Source: Bacteroidaceae bacterium (lineage in GTDB: Bacteria; Bacteroidota; Bacteroidia; Bacteroidales; Bacteroidaceae). From it: 33,735 bases of DNA. Shown here one piece after another: positions 16,467 to 23,549 of this stretch. The stretch's first letter is position 1. Each line of letters starts with the position of its first letter. The stretch lies in NCBI GenBank assembly GCA_017555845.1, contig JAFZFO010000057.1, forward strand, positions 1 to 33,735, written 5' to 3'. The notes under the pieces are model-generated. The model saw only the letters and a program-made list of their open reading frames with translations. It made no database searches and had not been told where the DNA came from. The translations under genes and the position numbers were made by a program.

Positions 16467-17027
16467 TTATCCAACTTTTGGTTTCTTTGCCTGCAAGTGC
16501 CACATATTGTGCCCCAGGAACGTTGTGGCATTCACGCGCTCAAAGCCCAGTGAATTATAAAGAGCCTCGGCACGCGGGTTTTCAAAATCAACTATAAGCC
16601 CCACTCTTTCGTGCCCTGCGGCAAAAGCCCTGTCACGTGCAGCAGAAAGCAACGCACCACCCACTCCGCGACCACGCCACTGCGGCAACACCGCAAGCGA
16701 ATCGAGATAGAACTCCCCGGCCGATGTCTCGTCCTCAACCGGGCGCACACTGCCGAACTTCTCAATCATAAGCTCATACAGCGGTTTACGCAGCTCCTCC
16801 AACCGCGCACCATCGTAGCCAATTATGGCTCCAACAACAATATCCTCAACCTCGGCCACCAACGCGTTGCGGTAGCTGTACTGCGAAACCTCACGCACCG
16901 CCAGCTCGGCAAAAATCGAAGCCAATGGGTGCGTATCGTCATAATGCAGCGCCATAAGCACCACCCTGCCCACCAACGGCGCATCCGCCGCCACCGCCTC
17001 GCGTATCTTTATATCTGTTCGCTCCAT
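16467..17027 (-). CDS. GNAT-family N-acetyltransferase
   Basis: A 186-residue cytoplasmic acetyltransferase using acetyl-CoA. The fold begins at once with DIKIREAVAADAPLV. The acetyl-CoA pyrophosphate-binding motif A is QWRGRGVGGALL at 116-127, preceded by the strand LDSLAVLP, and followed by the AEALYNSLGFERV motif B typical of GNATs. The acceptor substrate is unknown. I choose this ATG because the fold starts there. A GTG eight codons upstream (17051) overlaps the TGA of the preceding gene as GTGA, so translation could instead be coupled from there. It is third in a minus-strand run after a DUF362 lipoprotein gene and a secreted unknown. Confidence 0.85.
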   Translation of the reverse strand: MERTDIKIREAVAADAPLVGRVVLMALHYDDTHPLASIFAELAVREVSQYSYRNALVAEVEDIVVGAIIGYDGARLEELRKPLYELMIEKFGSVRPVEDETSAGEFYLDSLAVLPQWRGRGVGGALLSAARDRAFAAGHERVGLIVDFENPRAEALYNSLGFERVNATTFLGHNMWHLQAKKPKVG

Positions 17028-17047
17028 ACAATTCTTAATTACTGTTC

Positions 17048-17662
17048 TCACTCCAACAATGGCAATATTTCCCTTTCAAATATATCCTTTGCTATTATGC
17101 GGTAATGCGGTTCATAATGCTCGTTGTAGAGACGGCTATGGTGCACGGCATAGTGCCCTGCTGCGAGCATATCCTTTATTGCCTTGGTATCGGCATCGTA
17201 ACCTGGCAACTGCAATTCCATTGCGGCAATCACGCTCTCAATCTGCGCCCACTCCTGTACCCATGCCTCGACTTCAGAGGGTTGCACTGCACGCACGCTG
17301 CGCAGGAATGCCGACAGGAGCGCATCCTGCTGCACCTTGCCGCTTGCAACGGCTGCGAGCGACACGCGGTAATAGTTGCCGTTGTAGCCTGTGGGTTCGT
17401 ACAACAGCACGTCCAACCTCTCCACCTTCGCAAGCTCGCCACGCAACCATGCTGCAGCCTGTGCGCTGTCGGGCACAGCATGCCCCGGCCCGAAATTGTC
17501 CTGGAAGAAACTTTTGTAGATGTCCTGCAGCGTGGAGTGTGGATAATCTGCCATCATACGCTCAACTGCCGAGCGTACATTGGCCGCATCAACGCACTTT
17601 GTCTGCGCGTGGGCGCAGACAAACGCAATCAGTAACAGCAGTGTATTGACAAGGCGTTGCAT
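17048..17662 (-). CDS. Secreted hypothetical protein, coupled to DUF362 gene
   Basis: A 204-residue protein with signal peptide MQRLVNTLLLLIAFVCAHA|Q. The mature part is helical. It carries TLQDIYKSFFQDNFGPGHAVPD near residue 45-65, a patterned segment that looks like a family motif, and further on YNGNYYRVSLAAVASG and HYAVHHSRLYNEHYEPHYRI, which is rich in His and Tyr. I do not recognise the family; the conserved-looking His/Asp/Tyr residues could form a metal or catalytic site, which is a guess. The ATG shares one base with the TGA of the DUF362 gene (TGATG), so translation is probably coupled. A GTG codon immediately precedes this ATG. Confidence 0.78.
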   Translation of the reverse strand: MQRLVNTLLLLIAFVCAHAQTKCVDAANVRSAVERMMADYPHSTLQDIYKSFFQDNFGPGHAVPDSAQAAAWLRGELAKVERLDVLLYEPTGYNGNYYRVSLAAVASGKVQQDALLSAFLRSVRAVQPSEVEAWVQEWAQIESVIAAMELQLPGYDADTKAIKDMLAAGHYAVHHSRLYNEHYEPHYRIIAKDIFEREILPLLE

Positions 17663-18663
17663 CACTTGTCAATGCTGCGCAGTTCATACTCTCTTGAGCC
17701 AAGGCCAATGGCCGCAGAGTGCTCAAGGATGTGGATGCCGTGACGCGAGTTTATGCGCTCAATGAGAGCTGCTGCGTCATCACCCTCGCTCGATGGGTAG
17801 TTGAACACAAGATCGACACAAGCCTGGTCGAGCGCTACAGGGTCAAGCGATGCAAGGATGCCGACATCCTTCATTTCGGGGTCGGCAGGGTGTGCATTGC
17901 AATCGCAATCGACCGAGAGGTTGTTCATCACGTTTATATAAATCATGCAACCCTCGAAGTAGTCGTGCACCGACTGCGCCGCAGCAGCCATGGCCTCAAT
18001 GAACTTGTCCTGCTCGGCAGTGTGTTTCCAAATCTGCTCCTTCTCCTCAATGGCACCGGCCGAGTGGATGTAGGCCTTTCCGTTAGCCGAAGCAATGCCG
18101 ATTGACTGGTTCTTGAGCACACCTCCGAAACCGCCCATCGCGTGCCCTTTGAAGTGGGCAAGGTTAACCACCCAGTCATAGTTGAGCAGGTTGGCGCCCA
18201 CAATGTTATACTTTATGTGGGTTGTATCCTTTACAGGGATTCTTGTCTCGGCAGTGCCATCGAGCAGGTCAATTGGTGCAATGGCGGCAAAGCCATGATC
18301 CTCGAACACCTTCAGGTGGCTCTCGGTCTCATAGCGTGGACCGGTATATGCAGTGTTGCACTCCACAATGGTACCGTTCACCTTGCTCACAAGGTCCTTG
18401 ATTAGCGAAGGCTGCAGGAAGTTGTTGCCGCCCGGCTCGCCTGTGGAAATCTTAACGGCCACCCTTCCCGTGGGGACAACGCCAAGCGCGTCATATACCC
18501 TTACAAGCCCCTCGGGCGAAATGTCGGTTGTCATATAGACGACAGGCTTTTCAGCCACAGCCTCAGCGGCAGGTGCAGCCTCGTTCTTATTCACGGCCTT
18601 ATTGCCACATGCAACGCAAGCCATTGCCACTGCTACAATAAAAAATAGTTTTCTCATATTCAT
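17662..18663 (-). CDS. DUF362-family protein, probable lipoprotein
   Basis: A 333-residue exported protein. The N-terminus MNMRKLFFIVAVAMACVACGNK is a lipoprotein-type signal ending in ACG, although the residue at -3 is not the usual Leu. An Ala/Glu-rich linker follows to about 40. The rest matches the DUF362 domain: VVYMTTDISPEGLVRVYDALG, KISTGEPGGNNFLQPSLIKDLV, DWVVNLAHFKGHAMGGFGGVLKN and LASLDPVALDQACVDLV. DUF362 proteins often accompany ferredoxin-like Fe-S domains; no CxxCxxC ferredoxin is present here, only a CDC pair. The biochemical role is not established. A second ATG two codons in is an equal candidate start. It leads the three-gene run continuing with the secreted unknown and the acetyltransferase. 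Confidence 0.82.
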   Translation of the reverse strand: MNMRKLFFIVAVAMACVACGNKAVNKNEAAPAAEAVAEKPVVYMTTDISPEGLVRVYDALGVVPTGRVAVKISTGEPGGNNFLQPSLIKDLVSKVNGTIVECNTAYTGPRYETESHLKVFEDHGFAAIAPIDLLDGTAETRIPVKDTTHIKYNIVGANLLNYDWVVNLAHFKGHAMGGFGGVLKNQSIGIASANGKAYIHSAGAIEEKEQIWKHTAEQDKFIEAMAAAAQSVHDYFEGCMIYINVMNNLSVDCDCNAHPADPEMKDVGILASLDPVALDQACVDLVFNYPSSEGDDAAALIERINSRHGIHILEHSAAIGLGSREYELRSIDK

Positions 18664-18750
18664 ATTTGTGTTTTGTTTTATCCGTTCAGGTTTAAGTTAA
18701 ACCCGCTAACACTCGCTATGCAATCTGCAAGTTTAACTTGCATTGCACTT
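18664..18750. other. Gene-free leader with a small palindrome
   Basis: GCAAGTT-T-AACTTGC at 18727-18741 is a perfect palindrome, and GTTAAACCCGC/AACACTCGC-like words resemble the adjacent long repeat. No gene or clear promoter is visible for the DUF362 gene. Confidence 0.4.
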
Positions 18751-19010
18751 GCTTAACAGCAGCTTTAATCACACTTCGTGTGCTTGAACCTGCTCACGCT
18801 CGGCATAGTAAAAGTAAACTTTTCCTCTGCTGTTAACTCCGTTGATTTTTCGTTCGCTCACTACAAAAGTTAAAACAAGTTTTACTTTCGTTCGTTTAAT
18901 TGAAAAATTCGCTTAACCGCAGCTTTAATCACACTTCGTGTGCTTGAACCTGCTCACGCTCGGCATAGTAAAAGTAAACTTTTCCTCTGCTCTCGCTTAA
19001 CCGCAGCTTT
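18751..19010. repeat. 72-bp direct repeat at 160-bp spacing, plus a third partial copy
   Basis: The sequence starting CAGCTTTAATCACACTTCGT and ending TTTTCCTCTGCT is identical at 18760-18831 and 18920-18991, exactly 160 bases apart; flanking GCTTAAC words extend the similarity. A third partial copy, CGCTTAACCGCAGCTTT, lies at 18994-19010. The unit holds the palindrome CACACTTCGTGTG. No coding content is seen. It occupies the gap between the DUF362 gene and the 3' end of glutamine synthetase and looks like a mobile or expanding intergenic repeat family. Confidence 0.85.
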
Positions 19011-19027
19011 CCGTTTTCACCTTTAAA

Positions 19028-20533
19028 TCATCCGCAATGGAAATAGCGCTGCACAAGCTTGAGCATCTCGTCGCGGTTGTCACCGATGTCGGCTCGCAGT
19101 GTGCGGTCGTCATATGAGCGCAGGCGCTTTATTATGCCGTCAATCATAGCAGGGCTGAAGACATTATACTGCTCAAAGACTGCGCGTTGGCGCTCCAGGC
19201 AGTCGGCACTCGCAGCGCAACTGTCGGGTAGCTGCTCAAGCATTGCCAGCTTCGCCTCGTTCTCCTTTTGGTGGATATTCACGTTCACATATGTGCGCTC
19301 GGCAATCTCAAGTGCATTCTCCAGTTCAAATCCGTGACGGCAAGCCACAGCCAGGCCGGCGATGAGCTGATAGAGGTCGGCCGAGCCGTCGGGTGAACGC
19401 ATCTCCACGGTCTGTTTCATCGTAGTGTCGTAATTGCTTTCGCCCTCCAACGGATTGGCAATGCGGCACATGTCGCTCTTTGCAGCCCAACCCAGCGGCA
19501 CACGCACCAGCACCGAGCGGTTGCGGTCGCCCCAACAGATGTTTGTTGGTGCCTCCTGGTGTGGCACAAGGCGGAAATATGATGTGGGGTTAGTGTTTCC
19601 AAATGCAGTTATCGACGGAGCAAGCACCATCATGCCGGCAATGGCACGGCGCGCATTCTGCGACAGCTTACCCTCGCCGTCGAGCATCACGTTCACGCCG
19701 TCATTCATCAGGCGCATGTGCACATGCAGGCCCGAGCCGGCCTTTCCGGCTGTGATCTTGGGAGCGAAGGTCACATCATAGCCATACTTGTAAGCGAGGT
19801 TGCGTATTATCCACTTTGCAATCATCAACTGGTCGGCAGCCTCCTCGGCCGGTACAGGCAGGAACTCAATCTCGTTCTGCTCATAGACCATGTCGTCAAT
19901 GGTGAAGTTGCCCACCTCGGAGTGACCGTACTTTATCTGTCCACCGGCCTGTGCAATATAAGCCATGCACTCGGTGCGGAAATCGTTGAACTTGGCATAT
20001 GGTGCCGACTCATGATAGCCCTTCTGGTCTGTCGCATGGAACATTCCGCTATCGGGAGCAATCACATAATACTCCAGCTCGCCCATCGCCTGGAACTGCA
20101 GGCCCGTCACCTCGTTGAACGCACGGCACGCCTTGTGCAAGGTATTCTCGGGCGAGCTCTCCAATGGTTCGCCGTCCTTGTTGAAGTATGAGCATAGCAT
20201 TGACAATGTAGGTATCTCGGCAAACGGGTCAACGAACGCAGTGCTGAAACGTGGCAGCACATAGAGGTCGCTGCTGCCGGCCTCTATAAATGGGAAGAGC
20301 GACGAGCCGTCGACGCGCTCGCCACAGGTGAGTATGGCATCAAGATATGCAGCACTGTTTATCACAAAGTTCAGTGTCTTGAGCCTGCCGTCACCCGCCG
20401 GGTACATAAAGTTTACCATCCTGATGCCGTTCTCCTTTATGTAACGCACTATGTCGGCCTTTGTAAACTCACGACAAGGCTTTCCCAGAAAAGCCACCAC
20501 CCTGTTAGGGCTCATATCCAATGATGTATCCAT
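19028..20533 (-). CDS. glnA: Glutamine synthetase, type I-like
   Basis: A 501-residue enzyme joining glutamate and ammonia to glutamine with ATP. The frame extends 27 codons upstream, but those cross the promoter; the ATG chosen gives MDTSLDMSPNRVV. Beta-grasp domain: about 20-110, with VNFMYPAGDGRLKTLNF at 40-56. Catalytic domain motifs: GELEYYVI at 151-158, the EVGNFTIDD / YEQNEIEFLP metal-site strands at 206-226, GSGLHVHM at 266-273, and FRLVPHQEAPTNICWGDRNR with the ATP/glutamate-binding arginine. Length suits GSI, not the longer GSIII also common in Bacteroidales. The DGSADLYQLIAGL region replaces the usual NPYL site and lacks a clear adenylylation tyrosine context. It is a single-gene unit with its own promoter. 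Confidence 0.88.
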   Translation of the reverse strand: MDTSLDMSPNRVVAFLGKPCREFTKADIVRYIKENGIRMVNFMYPAGDGRLKTLNFVINSAAYLDAILTCGERVDGSSLFPFIEAGSSDLYVLPRFSTAFVDPFAEIPTLSMLCSYFNKDGEPLESSPENTLHKACRAFNEVTGLQFQAMGELEYYVIAPDSGMFHATDQKGYHESAPYAKFNDFRTECMAYIAQAGGQIKYGHSEVGNFTIDDMVYEQNEIEFLPVPAEEAADQLMIAKWIIRNLAYKYGYDVTFAPKITAGKAGSGLHVHMRLMNDGVNVMLDGEGKLSQNARRAIAGMMVLAPSITAFGNTNPTSYFRLVPHQEAPTNICWGDRNRSVLVRVPLGWAAKSDMCRIANPLEGESNYDTTMKQTVEMRSPDGSADLYQLIAGLAVACRHGFELENALEIAERTYVNVNIHQKENEAKLAMLEQLPDSCAASADCLERQRAVFEQYNVFSPAMIDGIIKRLRSYDDRTLRADIGDNRDEMLKLVQRYFHCG

Positions 20534-20593
20534 AAGAACAAATATTTTATAATCACAAAAAACAACAGTGTAGCAACCCACTCTGTCATACCG

Positions 20594-20623
20594 CAAAGTT
20601 ATCCATTTAATCAATATAACAAA
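20594..20623 (-). promoter_or_regulatory. Promoter of glutamine synthetase
   Basis: On the minus strand TTTG (20623-20620) and TAACTTTG (20601-20594) are 18 bases apart, a near-ideal Bacteroidetes promoter. Transcription would begin near 20588, downstream of the longer open frame's start, which supports the ATG at 20533 as the true start. Confidence 0.72.
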
Positions 20624-20654
20624 GCTTTGGAAGGAAAATATGAATATTTATCAC

Positions 20655-20662
20655 TAGATTTG
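20655..20662 (+). promoter_or_regulatory. -7 box of the 20-residue repeat protein gene
   Basis: TAGATTTG matches TAnnTTTG and lies 26 bases before the ATG at 20689. The nearest TTTG upstream (20626-20629) is 25 bases away, longer than the usual 19-21, so the match is partial. Confidence 0.45.
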
Positions 20663-20688
20663 CAAAGGTCAAAATCACTAGGACTGTC

Positions 20689-21141
20689 ATGAGAAAATAC
20701 CTATTCATTTTATTGGCCCTTTTACCCATATTCACAATGGCACAATCAAGGATATACAAAGGCAACAGCACCTATAGCGGTAACATACTCTACACCTTTG
20801 ATGGCAAGCACCTTTACAAGGGCAACAGCACCTACAGCGGCAACATACTCTACACCTATGATGGCAAGCACCTTTACAAGGGCAACAGCACCTACAGCGG
20901 CAACATACTCAGCACCTTCGACGGCCAGTACCTGTACAAGGGCAACAGCACCTATAGCGGCAACACACTCTATACCTTTGATGGGCAATACCTGTACAAC
21001 GGGCGAAGCACATACAGCGGAAACGTGCTCTACACCATTGACGGCAAGCATGTCTACAGCAGCCGCAGCACCTACAGCGGAAACATCCTCTACACCATTG
21101 ACGGCAACATACCCATCGCGGTGCTTGTGATGCTGATGTAA
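20689..21141 (+). CDS. Small secreted protein of six tandem 20-residue repeats
   Basis: A 150-residue protein. Residues 1-19 are a signal peptide (MRKYLFILLALLPIFTMAQ). From Tyr23 to Pro142 it consists entirely of six 20-residue units of the form Y-K-G-N-S-T-Y-S-G-N-I-L-Y-T-F-D-G-K-H-L, with no insertion between them. The first two units differ at one residue; the last two are more diverged (YNGRS, YSSRS). Each unit has two G-N or D-G turns separated by short strand-like segments, suggesting a closed or solenoid all-beta fold with one turn per unit. It ends in a hydrophobic tail IPIAVLVMLM. I do not recognise a named family with certainty. It stands alone between the glutamine synthetase promoter and a terminator. 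Function unknown; surface binding is a guess. Confidence 0.82.
   Translation: MRKYLFILLALLPIFTMAQSRIYKGNSTYSGNILYTFDGKHLYKGNSTYSGNILYTYDGKHLYKGNSTYSGNILSTFDGQYLYKGNSTYSGNTLYTFDGQYLYNGRSTYSGNVLYTIDGKHVYSSRSTYSGNILYTIDGNIPIAVLVMLM
20755..21114 (+). repeat. Six in-frame 60-bp tandem repeats
   Basis: The coding repeat is also strong at the DNA level: units of exactly 60 bases beginning TACAAAGGCAACAGCACCTA, with units 1-4 nearly identical and units 5-6 more diverged. Because the unit is a multiple of three, slippage or unequal exchange would change copy number without breaking the frame. Confidence 0.9.
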
Positions 21142-21144
21142 AAA

Positions 21145-21180
21145 ACCGGGGTTCAACTTCGTATCGAAGTGAACCCCGGT
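21145..21180 (-). terminator. Bidirectional terminator between converging genes
   Basis: ACCGGGGTTC (21145-21154) pairs with GAACCCCGGT (21171-21180), and inner ACTTCG/CGAAGT extends the stem around a TAT loop with one bulged A. On the minus strand it is followed by a run of T, making a good terminator for the EamA gene. On the plus strand the T content is weaker, but it lies directly after the repeat-protein stop. Confidence 0.85.
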
Positions 21181-21233
21181 TGTATATTCTCAGGACAAGC
21201 GTAACGCCGAAATTTGCTTTTTAGTCATTTAAT

Positions 21234-22163
21234 TTATCCCTTACGGGCATTAATAATATATATTCCCGTCATTGCCAGCAGTGCCGCGAAAAGATATTTC
21301 CAATAGAACGGTTCGTGAAGGCAAAGGCACGATGTCACAGCGCCCACCACAGGAATCAGCGAATTGAATATTGCCACCTTGCCCACGGGGTTACAGCTGA
21401 GCAGTTTGTTATAGAGCGTGAAGCCAAGAGTCGAGATGCATATCAGCAGGAACAATATCCCCACTCCAGCAGCGGTTATCGATGGTAACGTACCGCCAAG
21501 CAACAGACCTGGCAACATCAGCAACACACCACCTATCGCAAGGCTATAGCCCGTAGCCACAAACACATTGGCCCGACGGCCAAGCCCCCTTGTCATTAAC
21601 CCGGCAAAGGCCGAACACACCGCGTTCAGTATTATCATACCATCGCCCATGAATGTAAAGCCACTTCCCGCGCCACCGCCAATGTTAAGCACCATAATAC
21701 CGGTAAAGCCCACAACGCAACCAATTATTTTGGCCGGAGTGAGCTTGTCGCTCTTGAAGAACGCACATGCCAACAGCACCAGCGTGAACACACCAAGCGA
21801 GTTGAGGATTGCCGCCCTCGCGCCTTCGCTGTGCGACAGGCCAATGTAGAAGAATGCATAGTGTATTGTAGTGTTCAGCAGCGCGTAACCCACGAGATAT
21901 CCCCAGCCCGATGGTTTGTTGACTCTCAGGCTCAAGCCTTTGGACAGCGCTATGGCAAGCACTATCAACCCCGACAGCGTGAAGCGCACGCCGGCAAACA
22001 GCATCTTGCTCGCGGTCATCTCCTGCGTGATACCGAACTCGCCGAAACCCAATTTAATCAACGGATAGGCCCAACCCCACGCAGTCGCAGCAGTGAGTGC
22101 AAAAAGCGCCACCCACACCGGACGCTGAAAGATAGAAACCTTTGATATTGTATTCTCGCTCAT
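21234..22163 (-). CDS. EamA/DMT-superfamily transporter
   Basis: A 309-residue inner-membrane protein with ten predicted membrane segments in two EamA halves, beginning PVWVALFALTAATAWGWAYPLIKLGF. Typical features are the WG..YP motif in the first helix, the LLNTTIHYAFFYIGLSHSEGARAAIL segment closing the first half, and ISTLGFTLYNKLL ... NSLIPVVGAVTSCLCLHEPF in the second. The family exports or exchanges small metabolites such as amino acids; the substrate cannot be read here. The ATG at 22163 is chosen because the frame upstream of it overlaps a promoter-like TACCTTTG (22189-22182). Single gene with terminator. Confidence 0.85.
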   Translation of the reverse strand: MSENTISKVSIFQRPVWVALFALTAATAWGWAYPLIKLGFGEFGITQEMTASKMLFAGVRFTLSGLIVLAIALSKGLSLRVNKPSGWGYLVGYALLNTTIHYAFFYIGLSHSEGARAAILNSLGVFTLVLLACAFFKSDKLTPAKIIGCVVGFTGIMVLNIGGGAGSGFTFMGDGMIILNAVCSAFAGLMTRGLGRRANVFVATGYSLAIGGVLLMLPGLLLGGTLPSITAAGVGILFLLICISTLGFTLYNKLLSCNPVGKVAIFNSLIPVVGAVTSCLCLHEPFYWKYLFAALLAMTGIYIINARKG

Positions 22164-22181
22164 ATATCCCGATTTTGCAGG

Positions 22182-22189
22182 CAAAGGTA
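22182..22189 (-). promoter_or_regulatory. -7 box of the EamA gene
   Basis: TACCTTTG on the minus strand (22189-22182) fits TAnnTTTG, 18 bases before the chosen ATG. No clear -33 element is visible. The box overlaps the first base-pairs of the 74-bp direct repeat, so the repeat may donate the promoter. Confidence 0.45.
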
Positions 22190-22410
22190 GCAACAAACGA
22201 GCAAGAAATATGAAGCTTGCTTCAATATTTTTTACAGCGAGTGCAGTCTATCTTATTTAAAGGTAACTAAAGGCGAGTGAAGAACAAAAACAAATTTATT
22301 TGATTTTTTTATTCCGAGCCGCCATCTACCTTATCTAAAGGTAGCAACAAACGAGCAAGAAATATGAAGCTTGCTTCAATATTTTTTACAGCGAGTGCAG
22401 TCTATCTTAT
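22183..22410. repeat. Identical 74-bp direct repeats 154 bp apart
   Basis: A 74-base sequence starting AAAGGTAGCAACAAACGAGC and ending GCAGTCTATCTTAT is identical at 22183-22256 and 22337-22410. It contains the near-palindrome GAAGCTTGCTTC. CTACCTTATCTAAAGGTAG at the start of the second copy (22326-22344) is a further dyad. The spacer carries no gene. The arrangement, a perfect repeat of about 75 bases at about 155-base spacing, parallels the one at 18751-19010, although the sequences differ. Confidence 0.88.
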
Positions 22411-22489
22411 CAAAAGGTGCAACAAACAGGCAACAATCCAAAGCCAATTTTAAAAAGCAATCGCGGCAAAACATGTTTTTCACAATGCA

Positions 22490-22523
22490 TTTGGTGGAGT
22501 TTCAATAAAAACATATAACTTTG
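22490..22523 (+). promoter_or_regulatory. Promoter of the PGN_0703-like nuclease gene
   Basis: TTTG at 22490-22493 and TAACTTTG at 22516-22523 are 22 bases apart, slightly longer than usual. The ATG lies 38 bases downstream of the -7 box. Confidence 0.55.
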
Positions 22524-22561
22524 AAAAGGGGTGCATTATGTTGATGATATAAAAGAGAATT

Positions 22562-23527
22562 ATGAGTAGATATAAAAACAGTCAGTATATACGTCAAGAA
22601 GATCTGATAAATAATTCGGACATCTTCAGTGGAGACAAAGGCAATGGGTATTTTATGGGTAAGCCAAGGCATTTTGTTCTTAAAGATGGAATGAATAACC
22701 TCTATGAGCCCATCCGTAATGATGTAATCAGGTATTTCAAGGATAATAAAATTTCGTGGTGGGGAGGAGACAAGCCTTCTGGCCACACCCTGTCTTCACA
22801 AATCGCTTGCCTAAATCATCTCTTTGCCATAATGGGCGACAAAGAGGCTGTGCTAGCCATGCTTAATGGAGTTAGAGATGAGTTCAAAGAAGTTCTTTCC
22901 GTACAATGTGATGCAGCCCCGCAATATATCGGTTTTGAGGTAGTATCAGAAGAAGATCCTTTGAACGAAAAAGCATCTACTCGAGGTTCAAACTGCACCT
23001 CTGTGGACGCTTTCATATATGCGAAGCACAAAGACGACAGCATCTGGCTTATCCCCATAGAATGGAAATATACCGAGCATTATGCTAATTTGGACAAATC
23101 AAATGAGGATAGGCAAGGCGAGGAAAAAGGGAGCAATGGAAAGGGACAAGAGCGCGTGCGAAGATACTCAGCTCTAACCGATGCATCATTACAGCTTAAG
23201 AGCCTTGACTCGTATTATGGGTCGATATATTATCAAGAGCCCTTCTACCAACTTATGCGACAAACTCTTTGGGCTGAGAATGTTGTAAAACTTAAGGAAG
23301 AAAAACTCAAAGCTGATAATTACATGCATATACATGTCATACCTTCAGCCAACAAAGACCTTCTTGATAAGAAGTATTCTGTGTCTGGCATGGGTATGGA
23401 AGAGACCTGGAGAAGTATGCTAACCAATCAAAGCAAGTACATTATAGTTGATCCACAAAAATTATTAGAACCGATAAAAGACAAATACCCCCAATTGGTA
23501 TCGTATCTTAAGAAAAGATATTGGTAA
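22562..23527 (+). CDS. PGN_0703-like putative restriction endonuclease, PD-(D/E)XK
   Basis: A 321-residue cytoplasmic protein. The central part shows a PD-(D/E)XK nuclease core: FEVVSEE at 125-131, then TSVDAFIYAKH at 146-156 with D149, and IPIEWKYTEHY at 164-174 with E167 and K169. This arrangement and the overall length match the PGN_0703 family of putative restriction endonucleases named from Porphyromonas. Upstream, ISWWGGDKPSGHTLSSQIACLNHLF (64-88) is the family's conserved N-terminal stretch. No methyltransferase or specificity gene adjoins it, so it is either a modification-dependent or stand-alone nuclease, or an orphan. Composition is more AT-rich than genes to the left. The alcohol dehydrogenase begins 22 bases after its stop. 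Confidence 0.72.
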   Translation: MSRYKNSQYIRQEDLINNSDIFSGDKGNGYFMGKPRHFVLKDGMNNLYEPIRNDVIRYFKDNKISWWGGDKPSGHTLSSQIACLNHLFAIMGDKEAVLAMLNGVRDEFKEVLSVQCDAAPQYIGFEVVSEEDPLNEKASTRGSNCTSVDAFIYAKHKDDSIWLIPIEWKYTEHYANLDKSNEDRQGEEKGSNGKGQERVRRYSALTDASLQLKSLDSYYGSIYYQEPFYQLMRQTLWAENVVKLKEEKLKADNYMHIHVIPSANKDLLDKKYSVSGMGMEETWRSMLTNQSKYIIVDPQKLLEPIKDKYPQLVSYLKKRYW

Positions 23528-23549
23528 CTGCTTTCAAAAAACAACAATT

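Noticed and set aside
18751-19010. CRISPR array
   Set aside because: Only two full copies of 72 bp with an 88-bp spacer, too long and too few, and no cas gene is nearby.
20755-21114. CRISPR-like periodicity
   Set aside because: The 60-bp period is continuous, in frame and lacks unique spacers; it is coding repeat.
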